This document shows positions 1-8,634 of a stretch of DNA of 32,281 nt, in pieces. Each line of letters begins with the position of its first letter. Position 1 is the first letter of the stretch. The notes under the pieces are model-generated. The model searched no databases, had not been told where the DNA came from, and worked only from the letters and a program-made list of their open reading frames with translations. The position numbers were made by a program, and so were the translations under genes. The DNA comes from Dehalococcoidia bacterium UBA1151 (GTDB lineage Bacteria; Chloroflexota; Dehalococcoidia; Lucifugimonadales; Lucifugimonadaceae): contig DBZV01000058.1 in the NCBI GenBank assembly GCA_002311865.1, positions 20,676 through 52,956 on the forward strand, in the 5' to 3' direction.

Positions 1-198
1 GACGATATGGACGGCATGCTGGAAGGCCTCCGCACGACGAAGCCGATACCGGGCGAGGACCGGGTCCTCTACGCTGGCCTCTACGAAGCAGAGACAGAAG
101 TTGAGCGGACCCGCGATGGCATTCCGTTGCACAACGAGGTAATCGACTGGTTCAAGAGCATCTGCGCAGAACTCTCAGTGGACTACACGCTGTCCTAG
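1..198 (+). CDS. C-terminal fragment of a malate/L-lactate dehydrogenase (Ldh_2) family protein
   Basis: Open reading frame continuous from base 1 to a TAG stop at 196-198, so only the last 65 residues of a longer gene are present. The residues around KPIPGEDRVLYAG and RTRDGIPL, followed by a helix ending in CAELSV, match the typical C-terminus of the NAD(P)-dependent Ldh_2 family (malate, L-lactate, L-sulfolactate or ureidoglycolate dehydrogenases). In that family a 'PGx.xVL.PG' turn and an 'R..GIPL' segment precede the last helix. The catalytic part lies outside the window, so the substrate cannot be assigned. It converges on the GMC/subunit 3 operon with a 56-bp gap. Confidence 0.72.
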   Translation, partial: DDMDGMLEGLRTTKPIPGEDRVLYAGLYEAETEVERTRDGIPLHNEVIDWFKSICAELSVDYTLS

Positions 199-254
199 GG
201 CGTTTTAAAGCGCAAATCAAATGTGGCTCACGTCTGTGAAAGGGTGTACCGCGC

Positions 255-725
255 CTACTCCGTCTCTCGCCAGAAGGGTTCTCGCTGGCGGGCATTTACG
301 AGAATCGCCTCGTCAAATGGCTCAACATCGAAGCCATCTGGTTGAACGGGGCCGGTGGTCCAGCCGATGTGTTCAAGTACAGACTTCTCCATGTAGTAGA
401 CGGTGTACACGAGCTGCAGGAACGGAGTGAATTTGTCCGGAATCGATCGCTCGATCTCCTCCAGCGCTTCAACTTGGGCCTCAGGTTCGAGGGCGTTAAA
501 TCCACCTGCCGCATGAGCGCTCAAGTCGAGAGAAAGTGCGTCCATAGTGGCCACCAGCGCGCCGCGTAGGCGATGATTCCTCCGTGCACGTCGCTCAACC
601 TCGCGGGCAAGACCCATCTCGCCAGCACCAGGCAGATCATCGACCGCCGGAATCAGTCGGTCCAGAACGGTCGCGAGCGTTGTCCTGTCAGCCTCGGTCA
701 GCCGGCCACCCTCCGTCGGGCTCAA
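255..725 (-). CDS. gluconate 2-dehydrogenase subunit 3 family protein
   Basis: 156 aa, the usual size of this small partner subunit of GMC-type membrane dehydrogenases (gluconate, sorbitol and similar). Family-like features are RLIPAVDDLPGAGEMG near residues 23-38, a mid-protein 'FNALEPEAQVEALEEIE' helix, and YTVYYMEKSVLEHIGWTTGP near 107-126, which corresponds to the conserved 'F...l...v..yy..p.....iGw.g' block. No Tat signal peptide or membrane segment is visible. The start is TTG at 725-723, overlapping the TGA stop of the upstream GMC gene as TTGA, so the two are probably translationally coupled and form one enzyme. No cytochrome c subunit is present here. Family assignment is good, substrate unknown. 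Confidence 0.75.
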   Translation of the reverse strand: MSPTEGGRLTEADRTTLATVLDRLIPAVDDLPGAGEMGLAREVERRARRNHRLRGALVATMDALSLDLSAHAAGGFNALEPEAQVEALEEIERSIPDKFTPFLQLVYTVYYMEKSVLEHIGWTTGPVQPDGFDVEPFDEAILVNARQREPFWRETE

Positions 726-2371
726 TCTGCCACCGCCTGTGCGATCGACTCTGATCTGAACTCAGTACGCTCCCGTGCGATATAGTCGGCCGCTCGAAGC
801 GCGAGTGCCTGGATAGTGGACGTGGGGTTCACCCCGCCGCCGGTGACGAGAATGCTCCCATCAACGATGAATACGTTATCGATATCATGCGTCTGGCCCC
901 ATTCGTTGACTACTGATGCTTCTGGATCAACGCCCATGCGCGCCGTCCCCATCAGATGCCAGCCACCCGCCCGCAGCAACGGATTCACGGTGACATCAAC
1001 CGCGCCCGCCGCCTCTAGCACTTTGCGAGCGTTTTCTATTCCATCGTCAAGTAATCGCCGGGAATTAGTGCTCAGCGTGTAATCGATTTTTGGCGCAGGA
1101 AGTTCGGAGCCATCCACCAGACGCTCATCCAATGTGACGGTATTGTGGTCCTCTGGAAGATCTTCACCGATGATGGCCATCCCGATACTCTTGCCAAAGC
1201 TGCTGGCAAAAGCGTCGTGATGACTCTCCCCCCAGGGGATTGGACCATTGATGCCACCGCGAGCGTGAGACGCCGGCCCGGTGTCTCGAATGATCTGGTA
1301 CGTGTATCCGCGAACGAAATCCTTCCGCGAATCGGTCTCGTAAAACTCCTGGCTCATGAAGATATTGCCCATAGGGCCTTTCCAGGATTCGATCGATTCG
1401 GGGAATAGTCCCATGACTATGGCGTATGGATGAAACATCAGGTTCTTGCCGACAAGCCCAGAACTGTTCGCCAGCCCTTCTGGGTGAGCATCCGATTTTG
1501 ACATCAGCATCAGCCGGGGCGTTCCAATGCCATTCGCGGCAAGCACCACTGATTTCGCAGCCTGATGCCGCAGTCGACCATTCCGGTCCAGATAATCGGC
1601 GCCGGTCGCGACACCCTCGTCGTCTACGGTGATCCGGGTAACTCGGCATCGCGTCCTTAGCTTCACACCATTGGCAACCGCGTGTGGCCAGTAGGTGATA
1701 TCTGTGGAACTTTTAGCCTTGACCTTGCAGCCTAGGCCATTGGGCCCGCAGTAATTGCACGCGCCACGATCGTCCCCATACGGAACTGAGTTCACGTACG
1801 AGTCAGACGGCCACCAGTGCCATCCCAGCTTCTCAAACCCTTCCACCAGCATTTTGCCGTCCTCGCCCAGACCAAGCGGCGGCATCTGCCGGGGACTGCG
1901 AGGTGGATTGGCCGGATCACCGATGATTCCGGAGCAGCCCATCATCTCGTCATTCAGATCGTAGAACGGCTCAAGATCAAAGTAGGTCAATGGCCAATCG
2001 TCAGCGACGCCATCAAGACTTTTGACACGGAAATCTGACGGATGCATACGAGGTGTGTGCGCCGTCCAGTGAATGGTGCTCCCGCCAACGGCGTTGAACA
2101 TGAGCGGGCTAATGGGAGAGTCTTTATCGTTGACCGGGTAGTCTTCCGGGCGCTGTCGAATGTTGGGATCAAACGACCAATCGGTGAGAGCGCGCAGCTC
2201 CCAGTCGGCGTCGCCCGTTACGTAGTTTTGTGGGCGCTGCCACCGACCCTGCTCCAGGCACACTACTTTGAAGCCTTCTTCGCTCAGCTTCCATGCAACT
2301 GCCGCTCCTGATGCTCCTGCACCAATAATAAGAACGTCAGCTATCTGGTCTGCTTTACTGGTCTGCGTCAA
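722..2371 (-). CDS. GMC-family FAD-dependent oxidoreductase (gluconate/sorbitol dehydrogenase-like large subunit)
   Basis: 549 aa. The N-terminal FAD Rossmann fingerprint is GAGASG at 17-22, followed by an acidic strand end (CLEQGR). The substrate-binding middle contains a cysteine-rich segment (CNYCGPNGLGC, about 206-216), typical of the gluconate 2-dehydrogenase branch. The C-terminal GMC_oxred_C part has the catalytic pair His472 (GGWHLMGTARMG) and Asn515 (GGGVNPTSTIQAL). It probably oxidises a sugar, polyol or other alcohol and passes electrons on through a partner. The TTG start at 2371 lies just downstream of an in-frame TGA and behind a GAGGAA ribosome-binding site, so no longer start is possible. 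It heads a two-gene operon with the subunit 3 gene and is divergent from the OsmC gene. Confidence 0.9.
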   Translation of the reverse strand: MTQTSKADQIADVLIIGAGASGAAVAWKLSEEGFKVVCLEQGRWQRPQNYVTGDADWELRALTDWSFDPNIRQRPEDYPVNDKDSPISPLMFNAVGGSTIHWTAHTPRMHPSDFRVKSLDGVADDWPLTYFDLEPFYDLNDEMMGCSGIIGDPANPPRSPRQMPPLGLGEDGKMLVEGFEKLGWHWWPSDSYVNSVPYGDDRGACNYCGPNGLGCKVKAKSSTDITYWPHAVANGVKLRTRCRVTRITVDDEGVATGADYLDRNGRLRHQAAKSVVLAANGIGTPRLMLMSKSDAHPEGLANSSGLVGKNLMFHPYAIVMGLFPESIESWKGPMGNIFMSQEFYETDSRKDFVRGYTYQIIRDTGPASHARGGINGPIPWGESHHDAFASSFGKSIGMAIIGEDLPEDHNTVTLDERLVDGSELPAPKIDYTLSTNSRRLLDDGIENARKVLEAAGAVDVTVNPLLRAGGWHLMGTARMGVDPEASVVNEWGQTHDIDNVFIVDGSILVTGGGVNPTSTIQALALRAADYIARERTEFRSESIAQAVAD

Positions 2372-2460
2372 AGCTCACATTCCTCATGGAGATCACTGGA
2401 CGTTGAACGCTCATCTAACTACCGGATGAGCAGTAACGAGCGTTAGGGAGAATACAGGAT

Positions 2461-2886
2461 ATCGCGACGGTAAGAGTCCTCAGTGACAACAAGTATCAGA
2501 CAAAGATTCTGGCCGGAAACCATGAGCTCATGGCGGATGAACCGGCTGGTATTGGCGATGACTCCGGGCCAAGTCCATACGAGTTTCTTCTGGCAGCGCT
2601 CGGAGCATGTACATCGATCACATTGATCATGTACGCCAAACGCAAGGAGTGGCCGTTGGATGGAGTCGAGATTGAGTTATCTCACTCCCACGAGTACGAA
2701 TCTGATGGCGAAAATGCTGAGGAAGACGGGCACTTGCTGGATGTAATTCGACGCTCGATTACGCTCCGCGGGCCGTTGGATCAGGAACAGAAAGAGCGCC
2801 TTGCGTACATCGCGGCTCGATGCCCGGTTCACAAGACGCTGACCAACTCGCCTCAGATCATCGATGAGATCGCTATCGCCACATAA
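2461..2886 (+). CDS. OsmC/Ohr family protein, apparently using a non-AUG (ATC) start
   Basis: The first ATG in this frame is at 2530 and would give 118 aa. The frame upstream of it, however, encodes the normal OsmC N-terminal strands (ATVRVLSDNKYQTKILAGNHEL), which precede the conserved DSGPSPYEFLLAALGACT. Reading from ATC at 2461 gives 141 aa, the usual family length. The two redox cysteines are then Cys50 (GAC) and Cys121 (ARCPVHK), as in hydroperoxide-reducing OsmC proteins. Between the in-frame TAA at 2434-2436 and 2530 there is no ATG, GTG or TTG. An AGGGAG Shine-Dalgarno at 2445-2450 is 10 nt before ATC 2461. Likely role is organic hydroperoxide detoxification; it is divergent from the GMC oxidoreductase. 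The family is certain; the start is an inference. Confidence 0.85.
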   Translation: MATVRVLSDNKYQTKILAGNHELMADEPAGIGDDSGPSPYEFLLAALGACTSITLIMYAKRKEWPLDGVEIELSHSHEYESDGENAEEDGHLLDVIRRSITLRGPLDQEQKERLAYIAARCPVHKTLTNSPQIIDEIAIAT

Positions 2887-2974
2887 GTAATCAGCGGCGG
2901 CACGGACTGGTAGTCTGATCAAGGGTGATTATTACCCCATAGATAGTCCCGTATCACGTTCCGGAGAATCGTTC

Positions 2975-3355
2975 ATGCTCAACGGCGTGCTGGTCGCCAC
3001 AGGGTTGGTCTTAGTCTCGCTACTGACAATCGCCATACCGATTGTCCACTTCATCAGTGTCCCGCTCGGACCCTTCGTGGCCGGCCTGATAGGTGGAGGC
3101 GTCGCAAAGGCTGACGAGGGCCAGATCGTGAAGTTCGGACTCTACGTTGGCGCGCTGATGGCGGTACCCGCCGTGGTGGCGATCGCCATCGGCTTCATGG
3201 TTGATATGGGCGAGCCGTGGAACATCCTGATTCCCGTGATCGGAATCATCGTCGTGCCGTACACCTGGTGGGCCGTCACAATCGGCGCGCTTGGCAGCTA
3301 CCTGATGCGCCGTGGTGAGGCAAAACAGGCAGCGCAGAACGCGCCGCCCAAATAA
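2975..3355 (+). CDS. small integral membrane protein, function unknown
   Basis: 126 aa with three clear hydrophobic stretches (about residues 4-28, 50-73 and 81-112) and a short basic, Ala-rich tail (RRGEAKQAAQ). Pro and Gly residues occur in the loop before segment two (SVPLGPFVAGLIGGGVAKADEG), a pattern seen in small DUF-type membrane proteins with glycine zippers. The ATG at 2975 has GGAG 8 nt upstream. It lies 88 bp after the OsmC gene and converges on recG. No family was recognised beyond the membrane topology. Confidence 0.65.
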   Translation: MLNGVLVATGLVLVSLLTIAIPIVHFISVPLGPFVAGLIGGGVAKADEGQIVKFGLYVGALMAVPAVVAIAIGFMVDMGEPWNILIPVIGIIVVPYTWWAVTIGALGSYLMRRGEAKQAAQNAPPK

Positions 3356-3356
3356 G

Positions 3357-3376
3357 GATTCGACCAGCCGCGAATC
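3357..3376. terminator. short stem-loop between convergent genes
   Basis: GATTCG (3357-3362) pairs with CGAATC (3371-3376) around an 8-nt loop, exactly in the gap between the membrane-protein gene and recG. There is no T tract, so a terminator role is only suggested by position. Confidence 0.25.
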
Positions 3377-3379
3377 TGG

Positions 3380-5869
3380 TTAGCTCAGCGTGCCCGTCAT
3401 CTTCTCCAACTGTGTCTTGACGAGTGCCGCCAGCGGTCTATGAGCGCGCTTTTGCAATTCAGGATCCATCTCAAGTAGGTCTGCCGCCTCAACCTTGGCA
3501 AACGCCATCAACTCAACATCCCTGATCGTCGCAACCTTCAGATCAGGCATCCCACTCTGCCGGGTTCCCAGGTAGTCGCCCGGACCACGGATACGCAGAT
3601 CTTCCTCAGAGAGTTCGAACCCATCGTAAGTGCGTTCGATGATTTGCAGGCGTTCCTGAGCCTCGGTACCCGCGCCATCGGTGAGAACGAAGCAGTGGCT
3701 GGCATACTCACCACGCCCAACGCGGCCGCGCAACTGATGGAGCTGCGACAGGCCGAAGCGCTCAGCACTCTCCACCATCATCACCGTCGCGTTCGGGACA
3801 TCAATGCCCACTTCGATGACTGGTGTCGCGACTAACACGTCGATTTCTCTCGCGTGAACCTGTTCCATGACTTCCTGCTTGTCGGCAAGACTCATCCGCC
3901 CGTGCAATAGGCCAAGTCTGAGATCCTTCAGCTCACCAAGCCGTAGGCGCTCGTACTCGGAGGTGGCCGAGCGAGCATCAATTTGGTCTGATGGCTCGAT
4001 GAACGGGCACACGACGAAAGCTTGCCTTCCTGCCGCGACCTCCTCGCGAATGAGCTGATAGCCAGATTCACGGTCTGACTTAGAGCGCAACCAGCGCGTC
4101 TTGATCGACTTCCGGCCACCGGGCAACTCCCGCAAAGTTGAGATATCCAGATCGCCGTACAAAGTGAGCGCCAGACTGCGCGGAATCGGTGTCGCCGACA
4201 TCGCGAGCAGATGTGGGCGGATACCTTTGCCTTGCAACGCCGCCCGCTGCTCAACGCCAAACCTGTGCTGCTCATCGACGACGGCAAGCGCGAGTTGCGG
4301 TATCTCCACTTCCTCCTGGAACAGGGCATGCGTGCCGATTGCGAGTTGTATGTGGCCTTCAGATAGCTGGCGCTGAATCTCCGCCTTCTCCGACTGTCGA
4401 ATGCTGCCAAGCAAGAGTGCGATGCGTAGAGGCTCGTCGAAACCGGGCATCTCGAACGACCGCAAGTAGCCCTCGTTGAAGATTGATGTGTCGCCGCCCG
4501 TCAGCATCGAGGTGATATTCAGGAAATGCTGCTCCGCCAGCACTTCGGTGGGCGCCATCAACGCAGCCTGGTAGCCCTCGCCCGCGGCCATGAGCATCGC
4601 AGCCAGCGCGATCACGGTTTTGCCGCTGCCCACCTCGCCCTGCAACAGACGCGCCATTGGAACTGTGCTCTCAAGTTCGGCGACAATCTCCGCAAGTGCT
4701 GACTCCTGCCCGTTCGTCAGATTGAACGGCAGAAGGCCGCGGAAGTGCTCCATCACCGGTGGATTCAGCGGTATCAACACCGCCGCATCCCGCTCTCGCC
4801 ACTGGAGCCGTCGTGTCTGTACGGCAACCTGGTTCACGAACAGCTCATCCCACGCCAGACGTCGGCGGGCCTCCGCGAACTCCTCTTTCGACTCCGGCAG
4901 GTGCATTCCGTGGATTGCCTCCGTGAGTTTGTAGAGCTTCTGATTCTTCCGAATCTCCGCTGGCAAAGGGTCGATAACCGACGGCAGTCCAACCTCCAGG
5001 GCTTTGTTGGTGGCCGTCCGTAACGTGCGCTGGTACATGCCTTCGGTGGACGGGTAGACAGGAAGGAGGCCTCCCGCCTTGATCATCTCTTCGGCGGAAG
5101 TACCGGAAGCAGTCTCGTACTCAGGATTCTGGAATTGAGCGCGATCGCGGTACACGCCAACCTTGCCGCTAAGCGCCAGCGTTGTACCGGGCTTGAATCG
5201 AGTCGCCAGGTAAGGCTGGTTGAACCACGTAGCGTCGACGATTCCGGTGCCGTCATTGATCGAAACAATAGTCGCGCCACGTCCAATTCGTTTGGTTGTT
5301 GAACGAATAACTTTGCCGATGACACTGACCTCTTCATCGATCTCCAGATACGCGATCTGCTTCACATTGCTGTAATCGATATGGCGTAGCGGGAACAGGT
5401 ACAGCAGATCGTGAAGTGTCTCCACCGCCATCTTGCGAAAGTTCCCCAGCGTCGGCTTCCTGATGAACTTCAAATCGTCGATATGTGTCTTGAGCGGAAG
5501 CGCTTCCGGTGGCTCGACCTTCTTAGATGACTTCTTAGTGGCCGCTTTGGCCCTGGCAGGTTTCGGGCTTGTTTTCGGTTGTGGAGCCGCTCGCTGAGTC
5601 GCTTTCGCTGGCGCGACACCAGACGAACTAAGTATCTGGCTAACCATCAACTCCCGAGCGCTTGAATCGCGCGACTCGTACGTGCCCGGCGTGCGGTCTA
5701 CATCTGCCAGAACCTGCCTGAACTCGTCTGCGGATGCGCCAAGAAACGCATCGAGGCCGCCGGTAACGGCCATGTCGCGGTGGCCCTGTGCTCGCTCAAG
5801 TTGCAGAACCTTGACCAGAATTTCTAGCTTGGATGGAGCGGTTCGGGTGCCGCGATCTCCTCGGGCCAT
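3380..5869 (-). CDS. recG: ATP-dependent DNA helicase RecG
   Basis: 829 aa superfamily 2 helicase that remodels stalled replication forks and Holliday junctions. After the wedge/OB domain (about 130-300), the motor motifs are Walker A GEVGSGKT (411-418), motif II DEQH (532-535), SATPIPRS (558-565) and motif VI QLRGRVGRG (712-720). Helicase C-terminal signatures such as VATPVIEVGIDVPNA precede motif VI. The first ~125 residues are an extension missing from E. coli RecG: a helical part (1-80) followed by a basic Ala/Lys/Pro linker (about 86-118), as in some Chloroflexota and Cyanobacteria. ATG start; the gene lies 5 nt after the DegV stop and is the last gene of the leftward operon. Confidence 0.97.
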   Translation of the reverse strand: MARGDRGTRTAPSKLEILVKVLQLERAQGHRDMAVTGGLDAFLGASADEFRQVLADVDRTPGTYESRDSSARELMVSQILSSSGVAPAKATQRAAPQPKTSPKPARAKAATKKSSKKVEPPEALPLKTHIDDLKFIRKPTLGNFRKMAVETLHDLLYLFPLRHIDYSNVKQIAYLEIDEEVSVIGKVIRSTTKRIGRGATIVSINDGTGIVDATWFNQPYLATRFKPGTTLALSGKVGVYRDRAQFQNPEYETASGTSAEEMIKAGGLLPVYPSTEGMYQRTLRTATNKALEVGLPSVIDPLPAEIRKNQKLYKLTEAIHGMHLPESKEEFAEARRRLAWDELFVNQVAVQTRRLQWRERDAAVLIPLNPPVMEHFRGLLPFNLTNGQESALAEIVAELESTVPMARLLQGEVGSGKTVIALAAMLMAAGEGYQAALMAPTEVLAEQHFLNITSMLTGGDTSIFNEGYLRSFEMPGFDEPLRIALLLGSIRQSEKAEIQRQLSEGHIQLAIGTHALFQEEVEIPQLALAVVDEQHRFGVEQRAALQGKGIRPHLLAMSATPIPRSLALTLYGDLDISTLRELPGGRKSIKTRWLRSKSDRESGYQLIREEVAAGRQAFVVCPFIEPSDQIDARSATSEYERLRLGELKDLRLGLLHGRMSLADKQEVMEQVHAREIDVLVATPVIEVGIDVPNATVMMVESAERFGLSQLHQLRGRVGRGEYASHCFVLTDGAGTEAQERLQIIERTYDGFELSEEDLRIRGPGDYLGTRQSGMPDLKVATIRDVELMAFAKVEAADLLEMDPELQKRAHRPLAALVKTQLEKMTGTLS

Positions 5870-5874
5870 ACCTG

Positions 5875-6732
5875 TTATTCGCTGGCGTTAGTGTTGGCGA
5901 CGATGTAAGCAACTCCGACCAGTCCGGGGCCGGCGTGCGCCCCAATGACAGGCCCAATCGTGATCGACGGCGGCACGTCCAGGCCGGTCAGATTTGCCAC
6001 CTGCGTGGCCAGATCGTTTGCCGTCGCCGGATCGTTCGCGACGATAATCGCGGCCTGCTCAATGCTCCCAGCCGCCTCAAGCCTGGATAGCAGCGCCGTA
6101 ACGCCCTTCTGCTTGCTGCGTGGCCGCGCGATCGGCGCCACCTCGCCATCGATAATCCCCAGCAGCGGATGAAATTTGAGCAACGTACCGATAAATGCCG
6201 CTGCCGTTCCAATCCGACCGCCACGTTTCAGATATTCCAGCGTGTCCAGGAGAAACAACACGTGCGTTCGGCTGACGAGATCATCTGCGAGCGCTGCAAC
6301 TTCATCAAAATTTGCGCCATCGCGGGCGGCCCTGGCAGCGGCCAGCACCGTGAGACCGGTGCCCATGCTGGCCGACTTGCCATCGATCACACGGATCTCC
6401 GGCCCCTCACCGGCCAGCTGCTCCGATGCCTGAATCGCGGAGTCGTATGTACCACTCAACTTTGCGCTAATATGAATCGAAACGATTCCGTCCGCCCCGG
6501 CGCCAATCTCCTCATACCTTTCCACGAACTCACCCGGCGATGGCTGCGACGTAGTTGGAAATACATCGGACGACTCAAGCTTCTTGTAGAACTCCGGTGC
6601 CTGAATGGTCACCCCATCCACAAACTCATCTTCGCCAAAGATGACCTTTAGTGGCACCACATGAATGCCAAGTTCGGCGACCAAATCAGGGGCGATATCC
6701 GCCGTGCTGTCCGTAACCACTACAACGCTCAA
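5875..6732 (-). CDS. DegV family protein (fatty-acid-binding, FakB-like)
   Basis: 285 aa. It starts with VVTDSTADI (residues 5-13), the DegV hallmark, and has TSQPSPGEFVERYEEI near 81-96. The second domain contains TLEYLKRGGRIG and a basic RPRSKQKG loop. DegV/FakB proteins bind a fatty acid and present it to the FakA kinase to make acyl-phosphate for phospholipid synthesis. Here the FakA-like gene is immediately upstream (12-nt gap), which supports that pairing. The start is TTG at 6732 with AAAGG upstream, and it begins exactly where family members begin. Confidence 0.92.
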   Translation of the reverse strand: MSVVVVTDSTADIAPDLVAELGIHVVPLKVIFGEDEFVDGVTIQAPEFYKKLESSDVFPTTSQPSPGEFVERYEEIGAGADGIVSIHISAKLSGTYDSAIQASEQLAGEGPEIRVIDGKSASMGTGLTVLAAARAARDGANFDEVAALADDLVSRTHVLFLLDTLEYLKRGGRIGTAAAFIGTLLKFHPLLGIIDGEVAPIARPRSKQKGVTALLSRLEAAGSIEQAAIIVANDPATANDLATQVANLTGLDVPPSITIGPVIGAHAGPGLVGVAYIVANTNASE

Positions 6733-6744
6733 GGTGTGCCCTTT

Positions 6745-8385
6745 CTACTCCACCGCTATCAGTAGCGGATAGTGAGGTTGCCCGCCGTCCAAGATTTCCA
6801 CGTCCAGCCTGCCAAATTGCGCTGAGACCGCTGCTCCAAGCTCCTCGACCTCTTGCTGGGCTACGGCTTCTCCACGATAGATCGTGAGAAGTTCCCCGCG
6901 ATGCGACATTCTGGCCAGCAGGTTCATCGCCACTTCGTTGAGATCATCACCCGAAACGACTATCTCACTGCCCAGTAGTCCGATCATCGCACCGGAACTT
7001 ACTCTTTCGCCATCAAGATCAAAATCCCGTGAGGCAATTGTGACACTTCCAACCAGTACGTCCGAGGCGGCCGCGTCCATGGCAGCCTGATTCTCCGCAG
7101 CGCTAATTTGGGGGCTGTAGGCGAGCAGTGCAGAAACACCAGCCTGCATCGATTTTGTGGGTACTACCGATACGTTTTTGCCGCTCTCGCCTGCCGCCTG
7201 GTTCGCCGTGCCAATGACGTTCGAGTTGTTCGGCAGAATGACCACTTCGTCCTGTCGACACCGCTCAACAGCCTCAAGAATCTCCCCAACGCTGGGATTC
7301 ATGGAGTCGCCCCCGGTCACAACCTCAACTGTGCCTAAGCCGCCCTCGATGAACAGTCGCCGCATGCCGTCACCAGCAACTATGGACACAATGCCGCACG
7401 TGGCATCGAGTACGCCGCCTGAGGACCGAACATCGGGCTGGTCTGCGGCGCGGTCAGCGGTCTGCTCGTCCATGTTCATGATGGTGATATTTGAGAGCGT
7501 GCCCAGATTGGCCGCCATCTCAAGCGCCGGACCGGGATTGTCTACGTGAACATGCACTTTCACTTCGGTTGCGGTGCCCGCGACCACGGCGGAGCGTCCC
7601 AGATCGCTTATAGATGTTCGCAACGCTGCCGGATCAAGCTGATCGCCAGTTAGCAGGAACACCGTGCAATAGCCCCATGACTCCTCTTCAACACCTGCCA
7701 GGAACTCGGTCAACACCTGCGTTGAGTTCACGCCCGGCGCTGGTAGTTCGATCGAGCCGTCAGATTCTCTGTTCAAATAGCTGAGCGCGCCCGAAAACAT
7801 GACTGACAGGCCGTAGCCTCCCGAATCGACCACGCCCGCAGCCGCCAGCACATCCAGCAAATTCGGACTATCTTCCACTGCTGCACGCGCCGCGGCCGAG
7901 ACCTCCGAGAGCGTTTCGATCAGCGTGCAATCGCGACCTACCGCCTCAGTAGCCGCATCACGAGACAGTCGCAACACCGTCAGCATCGTGCCTTCAACCG
8001 GATTCTGAACTGCCGCGTAAGCAGCGTCGGTGGCGATGCTCAGCGAATTCGCCAACTCCTCAGGCCCAAACTCATTGCTGTTCAGTGTCGCCCCGGCGAT
8101 GCCCGTGAAAAGTTGCGAAAGGATCAGTCCAGAATTGCCGCGCGCTCCCATCAACGCGGAGCGTGCCATGGAAGATGTGATCTCAGATAGCGATTCGAAA
8201 TCAGCGTCATTTGTGGCGTCAACAATTGAATGCAACGAGAGACTCATATTCGTGCCGGTGTCGCCATCGGGCACAGGAAACACGTTCAGGGAGTTGATCT
8301 GGGCCTTGTTCCGGTCCACGGCTCGATGAGACGCCCGGATGGCCTCCAACAATGTGTGCATGTCGATGGCTGTTGAGGGCGTCAA
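6745..8385 (-). CDS. DhaL/DAK2-domain kinase, FakA-like (YloV family)
   Basis: 546 aa. The N-terminal DhaL nucleotide-binding domain has NVFPVPDGDTGTNM (about 34-47), whose aspartates bind Mg-ATP, and ALMGARGNSGLILSQ (about 76-90). The middle and C-terminal parts match the FakA/YloV architecture ending with the DegV-like FakA C-terminal domain (PNNSNVIGTANQAA, then SYSPQ-like segments). Expected role is ATP-dependent phosphorylation of fatty acids held by the adjacent DegV protein. The annotated start is TTG at 8385; its TTGA overlaps the stop of a 23-codon ORF at 8382-8453. An ATG eight codons downstream (8361) is the alternative. Confidence 0.88.
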   Translation of the reverse strand: MTPSTAIDMHTLLEAIRASHRAVDRNKAQINSLNVFPVPDGDTGTNMSLSLHSIVDATNDADFESLSEITSSMARSALMGARGNSGLILSQLFTGIAGATLNSNEFGPEELANSLSIATDAAYAAVQNPVEGTMLTVLRLSRDAATEAVGRDCTLIETLSEVSAAARAAVEDSPNLLDVLAAAGVVDSGGYGLSVMFSGALSYLNRESDGSIELPAPGVNSTQVLTEFLAGVEEESWGYCTVFLLTGDQLDPAALRTSISDLGRSAVVAGTATEVKVHVHVDNPGPALEMAANLGTLSNITIMNMDEQTADRAADQPDVRSSGGVLDATCGIVSIVAGDGMRRLFIEGGLGTVEVVTGGDSMNPSVGEILEAVERCRQDEVVILPNNSNVIGTANQAAGESGKNVSVVPTKSMQAGVSALLAYSPQISAAENQAAMDAAASDVLVGSVTIASRDFDLDGERVSSGAMIGLLGSEIVVSGDDLNEVAMNLLARMSHRGELLTIYRGEAVAQQEVEELGAAVSAQFGRLDVEILDGGQPHYPLLIAVE

Positions 8386-8453
8386 TTCGGGCCGAACACA
8401 ATCCGCGCAACTTCAATAGCGCTCTTCTCGAAGGATTTGGGCGAGCTACACAT
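8382..8453 (-). CDS. candidate 23-codon leader ORF upstream of the FakA-like gene
   Basis: ATG at 8453-8451 is followed by 23 sense codons (MCSSPKSFEKSAIEVARIVF...) and a TGA that overlaps the TTG start of the kinase as TTGA. A GAGG sequence sits about 9 nt before the ATG. It is too short to prove coding. The stop/start overlap and the ribosome-binding site suggest a translated leader that couples to the kinase, or a remnant of the small Asp23/YloU gene that precedes yloV in Firmicutes. No sequence likeness to YloU was recognised. Confidence 0.35.
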   Translation of the reverse strand: MCSSPKSFEKSAIEVARIVFGPN

Positions 8454-8634
8454 CAATCTAACCTCATACGATTGCAGCAAATCTCCTTGCTGCGCGTAGT
8501 AGGCGCATGTTAACGTAGAAAGTAGGAATACATCCCCGAGGCACGCGATTTCCCAGCGGCCTCGATCTATTTACAAACCAGCTCATATGGCGTCCCGCGT
8601 GTTGAGGCTCGCCACTAACCTGAAGAGGAATTCG

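Noticed and set aside
1164..1649. 161-codon minus-strand frame inside the GMC oxidoreductase
   Set aside because: Alternative frame of a well-supported gene with no family features.
3928..4410. 160-codon frame inside recG
   Set aside because: Out-of-frame shadow; recG helicase motifs run through the same bases.
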